Assembly (NCBI GenBank): GCA_019420135.1
Contig: JAHZHS010000104.1
Span: forward strand, 1 to 7,312
Length of the DNA: 7,312 nt
Reading direction: 5' to 3'
From: Oscillospiraceae bacterium
Lineage (GTDB): Bacteria > Bacillota > Clostridia > Oscillospirales > Ruminococcaceae
A program made the translations under genes and the position numbers. Position 1 is the first letter of the stretch. The number at the start of each line of letters is the position of its first letter. Under the pieces are notes generated by a model that saw only the letters and a program-made list of their open reading frames with translations, was not told where the DNA came from and searched no databases. Below are positions 6,095 to 7,312 of this stretch, in pieces.

Positions 6095-7312
6095 GGATTG
6101 TTCCTCCTTTTGGGAATCAACAGATGTCTGGGATGTGACAGCCTCCGCCGGGGCGGGCTGCACAGGGCAGGCCCCGGTGGGGCAGGCGGCGGGTTCAGGG
6201 CGCTGGGGCAGGGGCGCCCGGCGGCGGGGGGCGTGGTCATGGGCGGTGTCCCGTGGCCTGACGGTATTCAGGCGCAGGGCGTTGGTCACCACGCAGACGC
6301 TGGACAGGCTCATGGCCGCCGAGGCGATCATGGGGTTGAGCAGGATATTGAAAGCCGGGTAGAGGGCGCCCGCCGCCAGCGGGATGCAGACGGCGTTGTA
6401 GAAGAAGGCCCAGAACAGGTTTTCGTGGATGTTCGTCACCACACGGCGGGACAGGCGGACGGCGGCGGCCACATCGGCCAGGTCGCTGCGCACCAGCACC
6501 ACGTCGGCGGCGTCCAGGGCCACGTCGGCACCGGCGCCGATGGCAATGCCGGTGTCCGCCCGGGTCAGGGCGGGGGCGTCGTTGATGCCGTCGCCCACCA
6601 TGGCAACGCGGGCGTTTTTCTGCAGGCGGCGGACCTCCGCCTCCTTGCCGGCCGGCAGGACGCCGGCCACCACCTTGTCAGAGGCCAGCCCCACCTGGGC
6701 GGCGATGTGGGCGGCGGCCCCGGCGTTGTCGCCGGTGAGCAGCACCACATCCATACCCAGGGCGCGGATCTGAGCGATGGCATCCCGGCTGGTGGCCTTG
6801 ACCACGTCGGCCACCCCGATGACACCGGCGGCGTGGCCGTCCAGGGAGAAGTAGAGGGGGGTGGCGCCCTGGGCGGAGAGCTTGGCGCCCGCCTGGGCCA
6901 GGTCGTCGGGCAGGTCACACTGGGTGCGGATGAAGTCCTCGTTGCCGCCGGCCATGACCTTGCCGGCCACCTTGCCCAGCAGGCCCTTGCCGGGGACTGC
7001 CTCAAAGTCGGCGGCGGGACGGTACTTGACCCCGTCGGCGTCGGCCTTCTTCAGGATGGCCCGGGAGAGGGGATGCTCACTGCGGGATTCCAGCCCGGCG
7101 GCCAGCCCCAGCAGGAACTTGGCAGGCACCTTGCGGGTGCCCACGATCTCCACCACGTTGGGTTCGCCGGTGGTGATGGTGCCGGTCTTGTCCAGCACCA
7201 CCGTGTCGGTGTAGCCGGTGGTCTCCAGGCTGGCGGCGGTCTTGAAGAGGATGCCGTTCTTGGCGCCCACGCCGCTGCCCACCATGATGGCCACGGGGGT
7301 GGCCAGACCCAG
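5885..7312 (-). CDS. copA: Cu(I)-type P1B ATPase with C-terminal metal-binding domain (N-terminal part beyond right edge)
   Basis: The C-terminal 475 residues of a copper-exporting ATPase. The fragment begins LGLATP, which in the family follows the transmembrane CPC metal site, so the membrane site lies just off the window. Visible in order are DKTGT (41-45; Asp41 is phosphorylated), SEHP (78-81, the HP signature of P1B pumps), TGDN (193-196) and GDGINDAP (240-247). The last two membrane helices carry the YN (305-306) and MSLSS (334-338) signatures of Cu(I)/Ag(I) pumps. A linker (about 348-406) with HDH and CPTGAC leads to a heavy-metal-associated domain with MCAHC (417-421). This domain is more usually N-terminal; additional N-terminal copies cannot be seen. 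An internal ribosome binding site precedes this domain. The acylphosphatase gene overlaps its stop. Copper specificity is inferred from the helix signatures. Confidence 0.95.
   Translation of the reverse strand: MGLATPVAIMVGSGVGAKNGILFKTAASLETTGYTDTVVLDKTGTITTGEPNVVEIVGTRKVPAKFLLGLAAGLESRSEHPLSRAILKKADADGVKYRPAADFEAVPGKGLLGKVAGKVMAGGNEDFIRTQCDLPDDLAQAGAKLSAQGATPLYFSLDGHAAGVIGVADVVKATSRDAIAQIRALGMDVVLLTGDNAGAAAHIAAQVGLASDKVVAGVLPAGKEAEVRRLQKNARVAMVGDGINDAPALTRADTGIAIGAGADVALDAADVVLVRSDLADVAAAVRLSRRVVTNIHENLFWAFFYNAVCIPLAAGALYPAFNILLNPMIASAAMSLSSVCVVTNALRLNTVRPRDTAHDHAPRRRAPLPQRPEPAACPTGACPVQPAPAEAVTSQTSVDSQKEEQSMKKTIHIDGMMCAHCEATVKKALEAIPGVSVEKVSHEEGIAQVLCADAVDPAALKQAVEDKDYTVTSID
6095..6109 (-). 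promoter_or_regulatory. Internal ribosome binding site inside the ATPase gene
   Basis: AAGGAGG at 6109-6103 on the minus strand, inside AAAAGGAGGAA, sits eight bases before the in-frame ATG at 6094. The codons involved encode Lys-Glu-Glu of the linker. It is as strong as the ribosome binding sites of the genuine genes in this window, and it decides the internal CopZ-like start. Confidence 0.6.

Overview
The window looks like ordinary chromosome from a GC-rich, low-branching Clostridia gut-type bacterium. An Oscillospiraceae/Ruminococcaceae relative of Faecalibacterium, Subdoligranulum or Gemmiger is my inference from protein style, strong AGGAGG-type ribosome binding sites and GC-rich coding DNA. 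No rRNA, tRNA, CRISPR array, insertion sequence or phage gene is visible. Eight genes are supported, two of them cut by the window edges, plus a probable ninth product made from an internal start.

Left edge (minus strand): the first 131 codons of argG (argininosuccinate synthase) read leftwards from a promoter with a perfect TATAAT -10 and an ARG box just downstream of it, so arginine/ArgR control is likely. A roughly 440-base gene-free divergent region follows. It is strikingly AT-rich near argG and contains a probable rightward promoter and a long untranslated leader for a CorA-family divalent-cation transporter (836-1777).

Middle (plus strand): an ECF-type sigma factor (1909-2466) overlaps by four bases a single-pass membrane protein (2463-3818) that is probably its regulator. 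An ECF-like promoter pattern (TGTAAC, 16 bases, CGTC) lies just before the sigma gene, consistent with autoregulation. A 15-bp perfect hairpin separates this pair from the convergent genes to its right.

Right half (all minus strand): reading right to left, a Cu(I)-type P1B ATPase (N-terminal part beyond the window) carries a C-terminal heavy-metal-associated domain. It overlaps by one base a small acylphosphatase gene, and a strong terminator follows. The next transcription unit, whose promoter overlaps the terminator's T-tract, carries aroD (type I 3-dehydroquinate dehydratase) and a TrmN6-like tRNA methyltransferase, and ends at the shared bidirectional terminator.

The points most worth a second look are: (1) a textbook ribosome binding site and ATG inside the ATPase frame that would release its C-terminal domain as a free 69-residue CopZ-like copper chaperone; (2) translational coupling of an acylphosphatase to a P-type ATPase, whose catalytic cycle passes through an acyl-phosphate; (3) the ARG box at argG; and (4) the ECF sigma/membrane protein pair with its own candidate promoter and no recognisable zinc-finger anti-sigma motif. 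I see no clearly new multi-gene system.
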